From contig JAVSML010020801.1 in the NCBI GenBank assembly GCA_038503035.1, forward strand, positions 1 to 64,000: DNA of 64,000 bases, read 5' to 3'. The DNA comes from Crocodylus rhombifer. Taxonomy: Eukaryota > Chordata > Crocodylia > Crocodylidae. Numbering within the stretch: position 1 is the stretch's first letter; each line of letters starts with the position of its first letter. A program made the translations under genes and the position numbers. Of this stretch, positions 31,200 through 43,559 are shown piece after piece. The notes below the pieces were generated by a model. It saw only the letters and a program-made list of their open reading frames with translations. It had not been told where the DNA came from and did no database searches.

Positions 31200-33278
31200 C
31201 CCTTCAGTCTGGTGGCCTCCTCTGAACCCTTTCCAGGTTATTTACATCCCTCCTGAAGTGCGGCGCCCAGAACTGGACGCAGTAGTCCAGCTGCAGCCTG
31301 ACCAATGGTGCATAGAGGGGGAGCATCCCCTCCTTAGACCTGTCTGAGATGCACCTACTTATGCAAGAAAGAGTGTGGTTAGCTTTACTTATTACTTCAT
31401 CGGACTGGGGAATCGTTCATTTTGGAGTTGACTACCACTCTGAGATCTCTCTTCACTGTTGCACTACTTGCTATGGTCCCTCCCAGGCTATAGGCGTGTT
31501 GATGAGTCTTCCTCCCCAGGTGCAACACATGGCACTTATCTTTGTTAACTACATCCTATTCTGTTCTTCCCACTTCCCCAGCCTGTCCAGATCCACCTGG
31601 ATTCACTCCCTGCGCTCTAGTCTCTTTATCTCCCACACTAGTCGAAGCCACTGATGAAGATATTGAACAGTACGAGTCCCGGGACAGCGCCTCGGGGGAA
31701 GCCGCTGCCCACATTTCTCCATGACCCATCGACTACCACTCTTTGGGTGCATCCCATAAGGCAATTTTCCACCCACCAGACTGTGTAACAGTCTACATTG
31801 CAACTGTTTAGTTTATTTGTAAGAACTGAGTGCAACACTGTGTCAAAGGCCTTTTTAAAATCTAAGTATATAACATCTACCTCTATTCCTTCATCCAAGC
31901 ATTTGGTGACCCAGTCATAAAGTGAAACCAGGTTAGTCAGCTATGAACCCATGCTGATTGCCCCTTAGCATTACTTTACCCGCTGGTCCCCACCCCCCCA
32001 AAATGTGATCCTTAACAATTTTCTCAAAGGTCTTGCCAAGGATAGAGGTAAGGCTAACCAGCCTATAATTACCTGGTTCCTCCCTCCTGCCATTCTTGGA
32101 AATAGAGAACATTGGCCCTTTTCCAGTCCTCTGGGACCTGTCCTGAGCATCACAAGTGCTCAAACAATCACACCAGTGGTTCCACTATGACTCCAGCTAA
32201 ATCCCTAAGTACCCGAGGATGAAGAACATCAGAACCTGTTGACTTAAATACGTCCAACCTCTCTAAGTGCTCCTTTACTAGCTCAGCACTAACAGTTGGT
32301 GGATCTGTTTTGTGCTTTCCTAAAATCCCAATGGGACGCATGCTTGTATCCATGTCCAGGAACACCAATGCAAAGAAATCATTTAGGAGCTCTGCTTTGG
32401 CCATCTTATCTATTACCGGTCGCCCTGGTTCATCTTTAAGGGACCCTGTGTTACGCTGCACTTTCTTTTTCCTTCCTATGTATTTAAAGACTGACTTTTT
32501 GTTATCCTTAACTTTTGCTGCCAGCCTATGCTCCATTTCCACTTTGGCCATCCTCACTGATTCCCTGCAAATTCAAGCCAAGCTGGTATACTCCTCTTCT
32601 GTGGCTGCCCCAAGCTCCCACAGACTGTAGGCCTCTTTTTTTCCCCTCCAGGCTCTCCTGGATTTCCCCGCTCAACCAAGAGGTTTTCTCGGCTCTTTTG
32701 CCTCCCTTTATGTGTACTGGGATGGTCCTTTTCTGTGCCTGCATGATCAGTCCCTTGAGAAACGCCCACCTTTCATGGATTACCAATGTTCCCAATCTCT
32801 CCAATGTTTTTGCCCATCAGCCCCTCCCTAACTAATCACCTGAGCTTGCTGAAGTTGGTCTTCCTGAAGTCTACTTAAGCCTTGCTAGTTATCTTCCCCA
32901 CCTTTCTCCGGATAGTGAACTCTGTCAAAAGGTGGCTGCTATCCCCTAGGTTACCTTGTACCTGCAGATCCCCCACCAAGTCATACCCTGTGGCCAGCAC
33001 CAAGTCTAGTAAGGCACTTCCCCTGGTGGGAATGCGTACCTCCTGTGATAGGGGACGGCCCTGTAAGCAGGTGAGAACCTTACATGAACGGGCAGACCTG
33101 GCTGCCTATTCCTCACAGCAGGTGTCTGGGAAGTTTAGGTGGCCCATGATAACCAGGTCCTTTGACCGCACTGCCTTTGAGAGCTGCTTGCAAATTCTAG
33201 TTCTAACTCAGACTCCCTGGTGTGGGGGTCTGTAATAGACCCCTACTACCAAGTCCTTTTCTCCCCGAGAATCTGATA
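31200..33278 (-). mobile_element. Old CR1 (call it CR1-d), 3' segment
   Basis: Minus-strand CR1 running from a truncated C-terminal region (31200) through reverse transcriptase (VDVIYLDFKKAFDTVLHSVL, about 31850; VSLTSILGKTFEKIV, about 32050) to the endonuclease (VIMGHLNFPDTC, about 33140). It has many frame breaks. At 33279 another CR1 has inserted. Its text continues at about 34724-34743 and again at 40364-40888. Confidence 0.8.
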
Positions 33279-34723
33279 GTTTCATAGTTTCATAGTTGGG
33301 GCAGAAGGGACCTGAGCAGATTATCAAGTCCAACCCACTGCTATGGCAGGAAAGAGTACGGGGGTCAAATGACCCCAGCAAAGTGTTTGTCTAGTCTTGT
33401 CTTAAACCCCCCAGGGTAGGAGCCAGCACCACTTCTCTTAGAAGTTGGTTCCAGACCCGAGCCGCCCTGACCGTGAAGTCACGCCTCCTGATGTCTAACC
33501 TGAACCTACCCCCTGCCAGCTTGTGACCGTTATTACTGGCCACTCCTGGCCGTGCTCGGGGGAACAGGGACTCCCCCAATGCCTGCTGGTCCCCCCTGAC
33601 TAGTTTGTAACAGGCCACTAGATCCCCCTCAGCCTTCTCTTGTGGCGGCTGAACAGGTTCAGGTCCCGTCGCCTCTCCTCATAGGGCCTGCTCTGCTGCC
33701 CCCGATCATGCGAGTGGCCTTCTCTGGACCCTCTCCATGCTGTCGACATCCCTCCTGAAGTGCGGCTCCCAGAGCTGGACGCAGTCCTCCAGCTGCGGCC
33801 TGACCAGTGCCGCACAGAGGCGGAGGATCACCTCCCTGGCCCTGCTCGAGATGCATCTGTGGATGCAGGACAAGGTGCGGTCGGCCTTCCTGACCGCGTC
33901 CCCACACTGCCGGCCCATGTTCATCTTGGAGTCAATGATGACCCCCAGATCCTTTTCTGCCTCTGCGCTGCCGAGAAGGGAGTTCCCCAGCCTGTAGGTA
34001 TGGTGCCGGTTGTTCCTCCCCAGGTGCAGCACCGTGCACTTGTCAGTGTTGAATCCCATCCTGTTCTCATCCGCCCACCCCTGTCACCTGTCTAGGTCCA
34101 ATTGCAGCCTATTCCTCCCCTCTGGCATGCCCACATCCCCACTCTTCTTAGTGTCATCAGCAAATTTGAACAAGGTGCTTTTTATCCCCTCGTCCAAGTC
34201 ACTGATGAAGATGTTGAACAGTGCGGGCCCGAGGACCGAGCCCTGGAGGACCGCACTGCCCACGTCCCTCCGGGTCAAAAATGACCCATCCACCACCACT
34301 CTCAGTGCGATCTTCCAGCCAGTTGATGACCCATTTAATTGTGTAGGTGTCGACACCAGAGTCTCCCAGTTTTTTAATGAGAGCGGGGTGAGAGACAGTG
34401 TCAAAGGCCTTTCTAAAGTCCAGAAAGACTATGTCCACTGCTACTCCTGCATCTAGGGATTTGGCGACCTGGTCCTAGAAGGCCACCAGGTTGGTCTGAC
34501 AGGACCTGCCACTAATGAACCCGTGTTGGTTGCCCCTAAGCATAACCTCCCCTGCTGGCCCCTTGTGGAAATGTGCCAGGATAATTCTCTCAAAAAGCTT
34601 GCCCAGGATCGAGGTAAGACTAACTGACCTATAGCTCCCCAGGTCCTCCTTCCTCCTTTTTTTGAAGATGGAAACTACATTGGCCCTCTTCCAGTCCTCT
34701 GGCACCACACCAAATCACCACAA
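33279..34723 (-). mobile_element. CR1 inserted in CR1-d (CR1-e)
   Basis: The 3' end has GTTTCATAGTTTCATAG at 33279. ORF2 C-terminal blocks and reverse transcriptase follow, including [20 protein letters not shown] (34380-34440) and [14 protein letters not shown] (about 34140), with an intact FADDTK but frameshifts nearby. It is 5' truncated near 34723. A short AATCT on both sides (about 33269 and 34722) may be the target duplication. Confidence 0.82.
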
Positions 34724-34743
34724 ATCTAATCCATAGTACCTGA

Positions 34744-36343
34744 ATTTCATAGATTTCATAGACATCAGGGCTGGAAGGGACCTTGGGAGATCACCAAGTC
34801 CAGCCCCCTGCCCCAGGGGCAGGAAGTCAGCTGAGGTCAAAGGATTTCAGCAAGATAAACATCCAAATGTGTCTTAAAGGAGTCCAAACTAGGTGCTTGC
34901 ACCACCTCTGGCAGCAGGCCTTGGGGGCTCGGATAGTAAAGAAGTTCTTCCTTAAGTCCAGCCTGAAACAGTCCAGGAGGATTTTGTGATGGTTTGGTCT
35001 TCTCATTCCTTGGGGCGCTCTGGTGAACAGGCATTCCCCCAAATCCTGATGTATGCACAATATACATCAGCCACCAGTTTCCCCCTCAGCCTGCGCTTTT
35101 CCTGGCTGAAGAGTCATAGCTCTCAGCCTTTCACCATAAGGCCTGTTTTCCTGCCCTCTGATCATGCACAGCTCTCCTCTGGACTCTCTCAAGCTTCTCC
35201 ACATCCTTTTTGAATTGTGGAGCCCAGAAATGGACACAGCACTCCATCTGTCCCACCAAGGCCAAGTACAGCAGGAGGACAATATCCTGGGATTTTTTGA
35301 GAAGCATCTATGGATTTAAGTCAGAGTTTTTCTCACTTTACCAGCTGCAACATCACCTTTGTGGCTCATGTTCATCTTGTGGTCAGTCATGACCCCCAAG
35401 TCCCTTTTGGCCATGCTGCTAGCAAGCGTAGCACTGCTGAAGCCTGTAAGCATGCTCTGGGTTTTTCTTCCCCAGGTGGAGTACCTTGCATTTATGAGTT
35501 AGTCTTACGTTTTCATCTGTCCATTTTCTGAGCCTGTCAAGGTCACCCTGGATCACCATCCTGTCCTCAGGTATGGACGCTTTACCCCAAAGTCAGATGT
35601 TATCGGAGAACTTGACCAGTCTACTTCTGATACAAATGTCCACATAATTAACAAAATGTTAAAGTGTATAGGCCCAATGACTGAGCCTTGGGGGACCCCA
35701 CTGGTCACGGCACACCACAATGATTGACTTCCATCAACTACCACTCTCTGGGTCTGACCTCAGAGCCAATTCCCCACCCAGTGGACTGTGATGTAGCTGA
35801 GGCCACAGTTGGCCAGTTTTTCTATGAGATGATCATGAGATACCAGATCAAAGACTTTTTTAAAATCAAGATATATGATGTCAATCTCTTCTCACTTATC
35901 CAGTCGACATGTAACCTTGTCATAGAAGGAGATGAGCTTGGTCAGGCAAGAGCTACCCACAACCAACCCATGCTGGCTATCCCTCAGGATGTTGCCATCA
36001 GCGAGTTTGTCAAGAATGGCCTCTTTGATAATTTTTTTCAAGATCTTCCCCAGGATAGATGTCAGGCTGGTAGGCCTGTAGTTTCCCAGATCCACTTTCC
36101 TCCCTTTCTTGAAAATAGGCACCACATTGGCCTTCTCTTAATCTTTGGGCACTTTGCCTGAGCTTCAAGAGTTCTCAAAGATCCATGCCAGGGGCTGTGC
36201 TATGATGCTTGAGAGCTCCTTAACTACCCTGGGGTGTAAACTATCTGAGCTAGCTGACTTCAAGGTGTCCACCCTCTCAAGGTGTTCCTTTACATGGTCT
36301 ACATTGATGAAGGGTAACAATACTCCCTCATCCTGGTAGTCCT
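34744..36343 (-). mobile_element. CR1 of the CATAGATT subfamily (CR1-f), 3' segment
   Basis: The 3' octamers TTTCATAGATTTCATAGA begin at 34744. Badly frameshifted ORF2 C-terminal and reverse transcriptase blocks follow (GVPQGSVIGPIHFNILL about 35700; SILGKILKKIIKEAILD about 36040). It is interrupted at 36343 by a solo LTR and resumes at 37327. Confidence 0.82.
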
Positions 36344-37326
36344 TGTGGCAGGAAGCCACCTTTGTTTCTCCCCAAAATCTCTGCTCTGTGACAATGTGAT
36401 TAGGATGGGCCCAGCAGAGGAGACACATCTTTACCCTCTCTCTTCAGGGAACCTGAGCTGTCTATAGTCTTGAGGGAGGAGGGAAACCTGCTCCTTCTGC
36501 CTATGGGACTGGTATCAGCTACCTGGGTGAGGGGCATCTACCTGGGGGGCTAGAATCTGCCTGGCAACTAGTGATGAATTTCAAATTGGTTGGCTGAAAG
36601 CCAACAGGAGCTGGCCTCCCCTGGACCAGGTGAATGAGGTCACAGGGGATATATAAGTTAGCACTGCCCAGGAGGAAGAGGACAGCAGCCATGTGGGGGA
36701 CTCAGAGGAGCTTTACCATCTGAAACTGGCTCTCTCCCCCAAAACTCACGAGCTAGGAATGGCCTGCCTCCATAGGGAATCTCCACCAGCCTCTGGAAGA
36801 TGCTTGTGAGTAAGCTACTCGAGATCTGATTAGATATCTAGCTGGCAGTAACACAGATGCGTGATCAAAAGGCTACCTCAGCCAGACTGTTTGCTCTTTA
36901 GGATTTCTAGGATATTGCTCAATCTTGTACCCTACTTTCACCCTACCCCTGTAATCAGTAAAGTTCTCCTTTGTGACTTGTGGGAGTGTGGGAGATGTAT
37001 TGAGGGGTGGGTCTAAATTATGCCTAAGAGGCCCCTTAGGTCTGCAGACTAGAGGAGACTTTCATTTTTGACCCCCGACTTAGGGAAGTGCCCCAAGTAC
37101 CTGTCCATAGGACTATTAGGCCTGTGTTTCCCCGAGGACACTGGGCCAAGACAGTCCCTTCTCAGGGTGGTGGCAGCTACGTTAACCCCAGGCTAGCAAG
37201 TGTGCTCCAGGAAGGGGGTCAGCCAGATGTGAGGCACCCCTTGGGAGGCATTCAGAGCCTGGAAGTTGGTCAGGCATGGGGAGGTGGGCGGCTCAATGCA
37301 GGAGTGCTCCCTACTGGCCCGCTACA
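36344..37326 (+). mobile_element. Solo LTR with 5-base target duplication
   Basis: The element starts TGTGGCAGGAAG and ends CCCGCTACA, giving TG...CA ends. It is flanked by GTCCT at 36339-36343 and again at 37327-37331. CR1-f text is continuous across the site when compared with the related CR1 at 56900-57040. It holds a TATA box (TATATAAG, 36650-36657) and an AGTAAA variant poly(A) signal near 36956. A diverged relative of its 3' part lies at 60940-61190. No internal coding region remains, so recombination between two LTRs is implied. Confidence 0.82.
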
Positions 37327-37496
37327 GTCCTGTGCCATGTTGAGCAGGGCTGTCTCTTGGGGCTGGTGAAAAACCGATGCAAAATACCCATTAAGCAGGC
37401 TGGCTTTTTTTGGGCGTCAGTTGTCCTATATGGTTTAGCAGGGATGCAATGTTACTTTTGCTTTTCCTCCAGCTCCCCAAATATCTAAAAAAGGAC
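37327..37496 (-). mobile_element. CR1-f, remaining 5' segment
   Basis: Continues the linker region of CR1-f after the solo LTR: AAAATACCCATTAAGCAGGC matches AAAATACCCATTTAGCAAGT at 57010, and TTGCTTTTCCTCCAGCT matches 57100. It stops where the second gypsy element begins. Confidence 0.78.
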
Positions 37497-37580
37497 TGTG
37501 ATGGGCTGGCTGGTAGTGACCTAGCCCAGGGGTTTTGAAAGGGCAAAAGATGATTGGAGGATTTGAGATTCCAAAGGAAA
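37497..37580 (+). repeat. Truncated 5' LTR of second gypsy element
   Basis: TGTGATGGGCTGGCTGGTAG and the next 60 bases match the start of the 3' LTR at 39428. The rest of the LTR, gag and reverse transcriptase are missing, so a large internal deletion joins LTR to integrase. Confidence 0.75.
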
Positions 37581-37639
37581 GGTGTTGGGGTTGCCCCCGA
37601 GGGGATCCCACAGGCCTGGGTTTAGTACACCAGGCTGAC

Positions 37640-38840
37640 TCCCTCTTCATTGCCCCAGGTCACGGCCACAGAATGGTGGACAGTGCAAGAACAGGACCCA
37701 GATGTGCAAGAGGTGCTGCGTGCCCAGAGATCAGGGAATACCCATCCCATGACCCTTAATAATGCCACCCCAGCAGTCCACCTCCTGTTGAGGAAGTGGG
37801 AAAGGCTTCCTTTGTTTGATGCAGTGCTACATCAGGAGGTGCAGGACCCAGAAGGACGGAAATATTGGCAGCTGGTCCTCCCTCGGAAGTATAAGGCCCT
37901 CACGTTACGGGTCTTGCACGATGACTTTGGGCACATGATGGTGGAGCGCACTCTGGCGCTACTCCATGAGCAATTTTGGCCCCAAATGGCTGAAGACGTA
38001 AGGACTAAATGCTCAAACTGGGATTAGTGTGTGTGGAGGAAGATCCTGCCCACTCGAACTGCCTATCTACACACCATGCAGAGCTCAAACCCATGGCGCT
38101 TGTGTGCATGGATTTCCTAGCCACAGAAGGGGAGGGGCATCGAAAGGGGAATGTGCTGGTCGTGACAGACCACTTCACCCAATATGCCCAGGCCTTCCCT
38201 ACATGAGATCAAACAGCAAGAACAGTTGCCAAAGTCCTGTAGGAAAAGTACTTCTCCGTGTTTGGGCTGCCCGCACGAATCCACTCCAATCGGGGCGAGA
38301 TTTTGAGAGCAAGTTGTTGCATGAAGTACTGACAGTGGCTGGCATACAGAAATCAAGGACTACACCCTACCACCCCCAAGGGGATCCCCAACCTGAGCGC
38401 TTCAGTTGCACTCTCTTGAACATGCTGGGTACCCTCCAGCAGGAACAGAAGGCCGCATGGAGCCAGCATATCGCATACCTGGTGCATGCCTACAGCTCCA
38501 CTAGGAATGATGCAACAGGGGTCAGTCTGTATTTACTCATGTTCACGAGAGAGCCATGGTTACCCATAGATTTTGCTTTGGGGTAGAGCGAGTCTACCAA
38601 GAACATTGGGCTCATGGTCAACATGCACAACAGCTTTGGGACTGTCTCTATCATGTGTACCAGCTGGCAGCCGAAACTGCTGGAAGAAACCAGCAACACC
38701 ATAAGCGGCTTTATGACACTCACGTGTGTGAGCAAGGGTTACAAGAAGGAGACCAGGTGCTGCTGCAAAACCTGGGGCTCACTGGGAGACACAAAATCAC
38801 TGATCGGTGGCAGGCTGAACCCTATATAGTGGAGTGACAA
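37640..38840 (+). pseudogene. Integrase of second gypsy element, broken
   Basis: The HHCC zinc domain (LHDDFGHMMVERTLALLHEQ ... C) lies at about 37915-38025, and the core start (ALVCMDFLATEGEGH, VVTDHFTQYAQAFPT) at 38096-38204. After frame changes come TPYHPQGDPQPERFSCTLL (about 38360) and a C-terminal module (GDQVLLQNLGLTGRHK, TDRWQAEPYIVE) to 38837. There are stops at 38025 and 38204 and several frameshifts. The element differs in sequence from the gypsy at 21-29 kb. Confidence 0.8.
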
Positions 38841-38895
38841 CTGGGAGACCTCCCAGTATAAGAAATCTCCCCTGAGTCTGGACCGGGTCAAAGTT

Positions 38896-39369
38896 GTGTG
38901 GTCCACCGGATCCTCCTGCTGCTTATTGGCAAATTGGTGGGGCCTCCTCCGCCCGAGAGAGAGCCACGAGAAGAGAGGCCTAGGTCTCCCCGTAGAAGGA
39001 GCCACCCAGCCGGCAGCTGTACCTGCAGCTCCTCCAGAGGACTCGGACTCTGATTCTGATGGGTGGTACCCTGCTGACTTTCACTCTAGCTTAGGACCTG
39101 CCACTTCTCAGGGCAAAGGGGAGATGGGGACTGCTGCTTCTGGGGCCCCGCCTGGCGAGACCAAAGGAGAAAACATCCCCACACCTTTACCTGCCAGTGA
39201 GGCAGACTCCTCCAGTGAGAGGGAACCTGAGCCACCAGAGCCCTCATGGAGTCCTGCTCCAGACCACACCCCAAGACGAAGGCAGAAGCTTTGGCCAGTC
39301 TGTCACTTCACCTACTATGCCCCAGGGGTCCTGGGGGAGATCCCCATCACTGGCCCTTGGGTCCAATAG
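38896..39369 (+). pseudogene. C-terminal tail of second gypsy polyprotein
   Basis: An acidic, proline-rich tail with a serine-aspartate run (DSDSDSDGW) and a terminal TPRRRQKLWPVCHFTYYAPG segment, like the basic RRS/T-x-R tails after gypsy integrases. It stops at 39367, just before the polypurine tract and the 3' LTR. Confidence 0.55.
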
Positions 39370-39427
39370 TCCTTCAGGCTGAGGCCTGCACTTCACCAGG
39401 GACGGTGAAGGGTTCTGCAGGGAAGGA

Positions 39428-40363
39428 TGTGACGGGCTGGCTGGCAGTGACCTGGCCTAGGGGTTTTGAAAGGGCAAAAGATGATTGGAGGACTTGGGAT
39501 TCCCTTTCTGTACCAATCAGGCCCCAGAGACTCACCCCCCTGTGTCCCGATTGGCCCCTTGGGTCACCTGGAAGGGGTAAAAGGGGCAATGTGGGCTGCC
39601 AGTGAGAGACAAGGAAGGGGCTTCACAGAGCTGAGCCAGTGGGGCAGGAGCAGTGCCCCAGAAGAGCCTGACAGAGCAGGACCTGCAGGTAGCAGTGGGA
39701 CCCTCGGCAGTGCGGCGTGTGGCAGGCAGGAGAGGCCCCCACTGGGCTCCAGGATCCCCGAGGAGAGGCTGCAGCCAGCAGGAGAGGCTCCCCCGCTCCA
39801 GGAAGGACCTGAGCAGCGACCTGAGGGGTTCCCTGCTCTGCGTCCCGCTCCTCCAATCAGAAGCCAGGCAGCTCGACGTAAGGCTCGGGCTCCGGGAAGG
39901 TTAAGACCCCCTTGCAGGCTGGAGTAGTACCACCAGTGGTGGCTGTATGACAGTGTTCCTGCCTACCATGTAGGGCTTCTGGGTTCAAGCTCAAGCTGTG
40001 GTGACTTGGGGTGAGTGAGCTAACAAGAAGCAAGTCTTCTTGCAGTGGAAAGGGGCCATTGTGTTTTCTCCCCCTCCAGGTATGTAGGCCCTATATTTCC
40101 TTGTTATTTTGCATTTTGTGCCTTTTTTATATTTCACCAACCCATATTGTTTGTTCTGCTGTTTGTGTTTTATATTTTGTTAACCCTGTTTTTTGTCAAC
40201 GATTGTAAGTGTCTAACCTTTGTTGAATCCTGCCCCCTTGGGGCCTTGTAGTGTCCACTAGACCCTCTGATTTATACCTGTTATGTTCCCAGTATTAAAT
40301 GGTATATGGTTAAGTGCCCATTGGTGGTCTGGCTCTGCTCTATAGAGAAGGAGAGTCCTTACA
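39428..40363 (+). repeat. 3' LTR of second gypsy element
   Basis: Preceded by the purine-rich GCAGGGAAGGA, it starts TGTGACGGGC and ends CCTTACA. Poly(A) variant ATTAAA occurs at about 40294. A tRNA-like stretch (GTGTTCCTGCCTACCATG ... TTCTGGGTTCAAGCTC) lies at 39948-39995. No target duplication matches the left end (AGGAC versus CCTCC), consistent with rearrangement. Confidence 0.72.
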
Positions 40364-40888
40364 CCTCCCACAGTGCAGGTTTCTATTAGCCCAACCATGT
40401 CGAATTCTTTGTTTGCAGGCAGGAGTGCAAGTTCCTCCTGCTTGTTCCTCATCCTCCTAGTATTAGTAGAGAGACATCTAAGCCCCCCAATAGGTGCCTT
40501 TAGTACTTCCCCATACTGATGCTTAGTGGGGCCCTTGGTACATACCTGGGCTGTTCCAGCACCTGGCTCTTGGTTCATCATTCCTGGCCTCACTCTGTCA
40601 TCAACATCCCCATTCTCCAATGAACGTAATTTAAGTCCCTGCACTGGAGATCAGCCAACCTATAAGAGAACAGACTCTTACCTCTTGGAGAGAGATGTCA
40701 CCCATCTCGTCCAAATAGGGCTCTATCCTGGAGGTATACATTGCGGTTAAGGAATCCAAACTTGGCACGATGGCACCGGCTTCACAGCTGTGAATTGACC
40801 TCTCTAATGCAGTTGTTGTGGTGCTCTCCATGACTGCTGACTGGGAGGATGGGTGGGAAGACCAACTGTGCCTCTGAACCACTGAGCC
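40364..40888 (-). mobile_element. CR1-d, 5' segment
   Basis: Minus-strand endonuclease start (NKQEELALLPANKEFDMVGL, about 40390-40460) and the end of ORF1 (KFGFLNRNVYLQ, about 40735-40765), running upstream to about 40888. About 100 bases of endonuclease are missing between this and 34743. It is read as the far half of the CR1 that starts at 31200. Confidence 0.65.
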
Positions 40889-40890
40889 TG

Positions 40891-41487
40891 TGTGACAGCC
40901 AGAATCAAAGAAATTAATAAGCAATAAATATGTGCTTCTTAGAAGCATTTGAAACTTTTGTCTAATATAAAGCTTGTATTTTTGTAACCCTCAAATGTAA
41001 CTTGTACCTCTTTGTGGAACTCACTAGGCCTCAAAGACAAGGCTATAGCTGTGAAATTAGCTGACCTAATGGTTCTTTCCTGCTCAGAATTTAGCCTTGA
41101 TGATGATAAAAACTGGATTCAACTGCCTGGCCTACCCAGCACATTCCAGAAAAGCACATTTCAAAAAACATAGTCGAAGAGTTCTAAAGCGGTTGGATTT
41201 CGGCGGAGTAATGTTAATTTCAAACCTGAAGATACTGCATTGTAATTTGCTTACTGGATAAACCCAAGTCTGGGTAGTAACCTTTTCCAGTAATTTTTAA
41301 CACCTTTTAGCATAAGGCTGGGTATAAAAAGTGCGTGCATCAGGTGACCAATAGGAAGGAGGGAACAGGACAGTAATTACTGTTCCAAGCCAACACTCCG
41401 GACTCCCAGTGTGAGTGAGGATCGGATCCTGATCAAGGGAACTTCCCCGGTAATCCCTCAGACAGCATCAATCGGGGATTCCTAACA
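40891..41487 (+). mobile_element. Probable LTR of an endogenous retrovirus-like element
   Basis: It could start TGTGACAGCC and ends CCTAACA exactly where a CR1 3' end begins. It contains a good TATA box (GGTATAAAAAGTGC, 41321-41334) about 160 bases before the end. No second LTR, coding region or target duplication is visible, so the identity is tentative. Confidence 0.45.
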
Positions 41488-43559
41488 TATAGTTTCATAG
41501 TTTCTAGGGTCAGAAGGGACCTGAGCAGATCATCTAGTCCAACCCCCTGCCATGGCAGGAAAGAGTACTGGGGTCAAACGACCCCAGCAAGATGTTCACC
41601 TAACCTCCTCTTAAACACCCCCAGGGTAGGAGCCGGCACCACTTCTCTGGGAAGTTGGTTCCTGATCCTAGCCGCCCTGACTGTGATATCTAACCTGAAT
41701 CTACCCTCTGCCAGCTTGTGACCGTTATTCCTGGTCACTCCTGGCAGTGCTCGGGGGAACAGGGACTCCCCCAGTGCCTGCTGATCCCCTCTGACTAGTT
41801 CGTCACAGGCCACAAGATCCCCCCTCAGCCTTCTCTTTTGGAGGCTGAACAGGTTCAGGTCCCGCCGCCTCTCCTCATAGGGCCTGCCCTGTTGTCCCCT
41901 GATCATACAATGCCTGTTGCATCCTTCCAGTGTGCCCACGTCCCCCCACATCTTAGTGTCATCAGCAAATTTGAACAGGTGCTTTTTACCCCCTCATCCA
42001 AATTGCTGATGAAGATGTTGAACGGTGCGGGCCCGAGGACTGAGAAGGACCCGTACAGCACCACTCTCTGGGTGCGGCCCTCCAGACAGTTGGCGGCACA
42101 TTTGACTGTGTGGGTGTCGACACCACAGCCCCCCAGTTTCTTAATGAGAACAGGCTGAGAGACAGTGTCAAAAGCCTTCCGGAAGTCCAGGAAGATTATA
42201 TCCACTGCTACCCCTGCACCTAATGATCTGGTGATCTGATCGTAAAAGGCCACCAGGTTGGTCTGACAGGACCTGCCACTGATGAACCCGTGTTGGTTGC
42301 CCCTAAGCATGCAGTCTCCTGCTGGCCCCTCCTGGATGTGTGCCACCATAATTTTCTTGAACAGCTTGCCTAGGATCGAGGTGAGACTAACCGGCCTATA
42401 GTTTCCCAGGTCCTCCTTCCTGCCTTTTTTGAAGATGGGGACCATGTTGGCCCTCTTCCAGTCCTCCAGAACCTCACCAGAGCACCACGAGTGCTCATAA
42501 AGCCGTGCCAGGGGACTTGCAATGACCTCGGCCAGTTCCTTTAGAACTCTAGGGTGGAGATCACCTGGGCCGGCTGACTTGAATTCGTCCAGTCCCTCCA
42601 GAAGCTCCCTAACTAGTTCCTCGCTAACCCGTGGCCCAGGTGTGCCTCCCCCGGGGCCCGAGGGGGACCCAGCAGGGAGGTGGCTGCTCTGGTTCCTACT
42701 TAGGAAGACGGAGGCAAAGAAATCATTAAACATGTTAGCTTTGCCATCTGGTATGACGACCAAGTTGCCCATCGCGTCCCGCAAGGGTCCCACATTACCC
42801 GGGACCTTCTTTTTACCCCCTATGTATTTAAAAAAGGACTTCTTATTGTCCTTAATCTGGGAAGCTAGTCCCAGTTCCATCTCTGCCTTGGCCTTCCTAA
42901 CTGCCCCCCTACATCCCCGAGCAACTACAGAATACCCCTCCCTGGTGATGACCCTTCTTTCCAATGGGTATACGCCTCCTTTTTAGCAAGGAGACATTCC
43001 CGGATGCTTTTGGTGAGCCACAGAGGCTTGTGTGTGCTCCCCTCCCCCCCGGGACCTCAGCGCTTCTTCAACTATCCTCCTTAGCTCATTGAAGTCTGCC
43101 CTCCTAAAATCTAGGGCCACTGCCTTACTGCAGGCCTTTGCCACCTTGCGCTGGATGGTGAATCCCAGCAGGCGATGATCACTGTCGCCCAGGTGGTCGA
43201 ACCCCCGCAGCCCCCGCACCAGGTCGTCACCCGTGGCCAGCACCAGGTCCAACAAGGCGTCTCCCCGCTGGGGCTGTGCACCTCCTGGGTTAGATGGAGG
43301 TCCTGCACTCTGGCTAGGAACTTATGTGAGCGGTCAGACCTGGCTGACTGCTCTTCCCAGCAGATGTCCGGGAAGTTCAGGTCCCCCATGACTGCCACAT
43401 CCTTAGCCTTCACGACCTCCGTGAGCTGACCCAAGAAATCCTGGTCAAGCTCTTCTCCCTGGTTGGGAGGTCTGTAGTAGACTCCCACCGTTAAGTCCTT
43501 TTCCCCTTGACTGCCTACCCTAACCCAAAGCACTTCAGAGTATGTGTGGTAAGGTGCAT
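41488..43559 (-). mobile_element. CR1 LINE running into the gap
   Basis: The 3' octamers lie at 41488. The C-terminal region follows (41574-41905), then an internal deletion joins it to the middle of reverse transcriptase near 41925. 41903-42964 is a 353-codon frame ([55 protein letters not shown]). The active-site block is lost to a one-base deletion near 41975. A second small deletion near 43040 joins the linker to the endonuclease (VAVMGDLNFPDICWEE, about 43375). The 5' end is in the assembly gap. Confidence 0.87.

Noticed and set aside
38896..39369. An independent host gene for an acidic proline-rich protein
   Set aside because: It lies in frame order between integrase and the 3' LTR of the second gypsy element and ends just before the polypurine tract, so it is read as the polyprotein tail.
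37492..40368. Target duplication around the second gypsy element
   Set aside because: AGGAC on the left and CCTCC on the right do not match, and the left LTR is mostly deleted.
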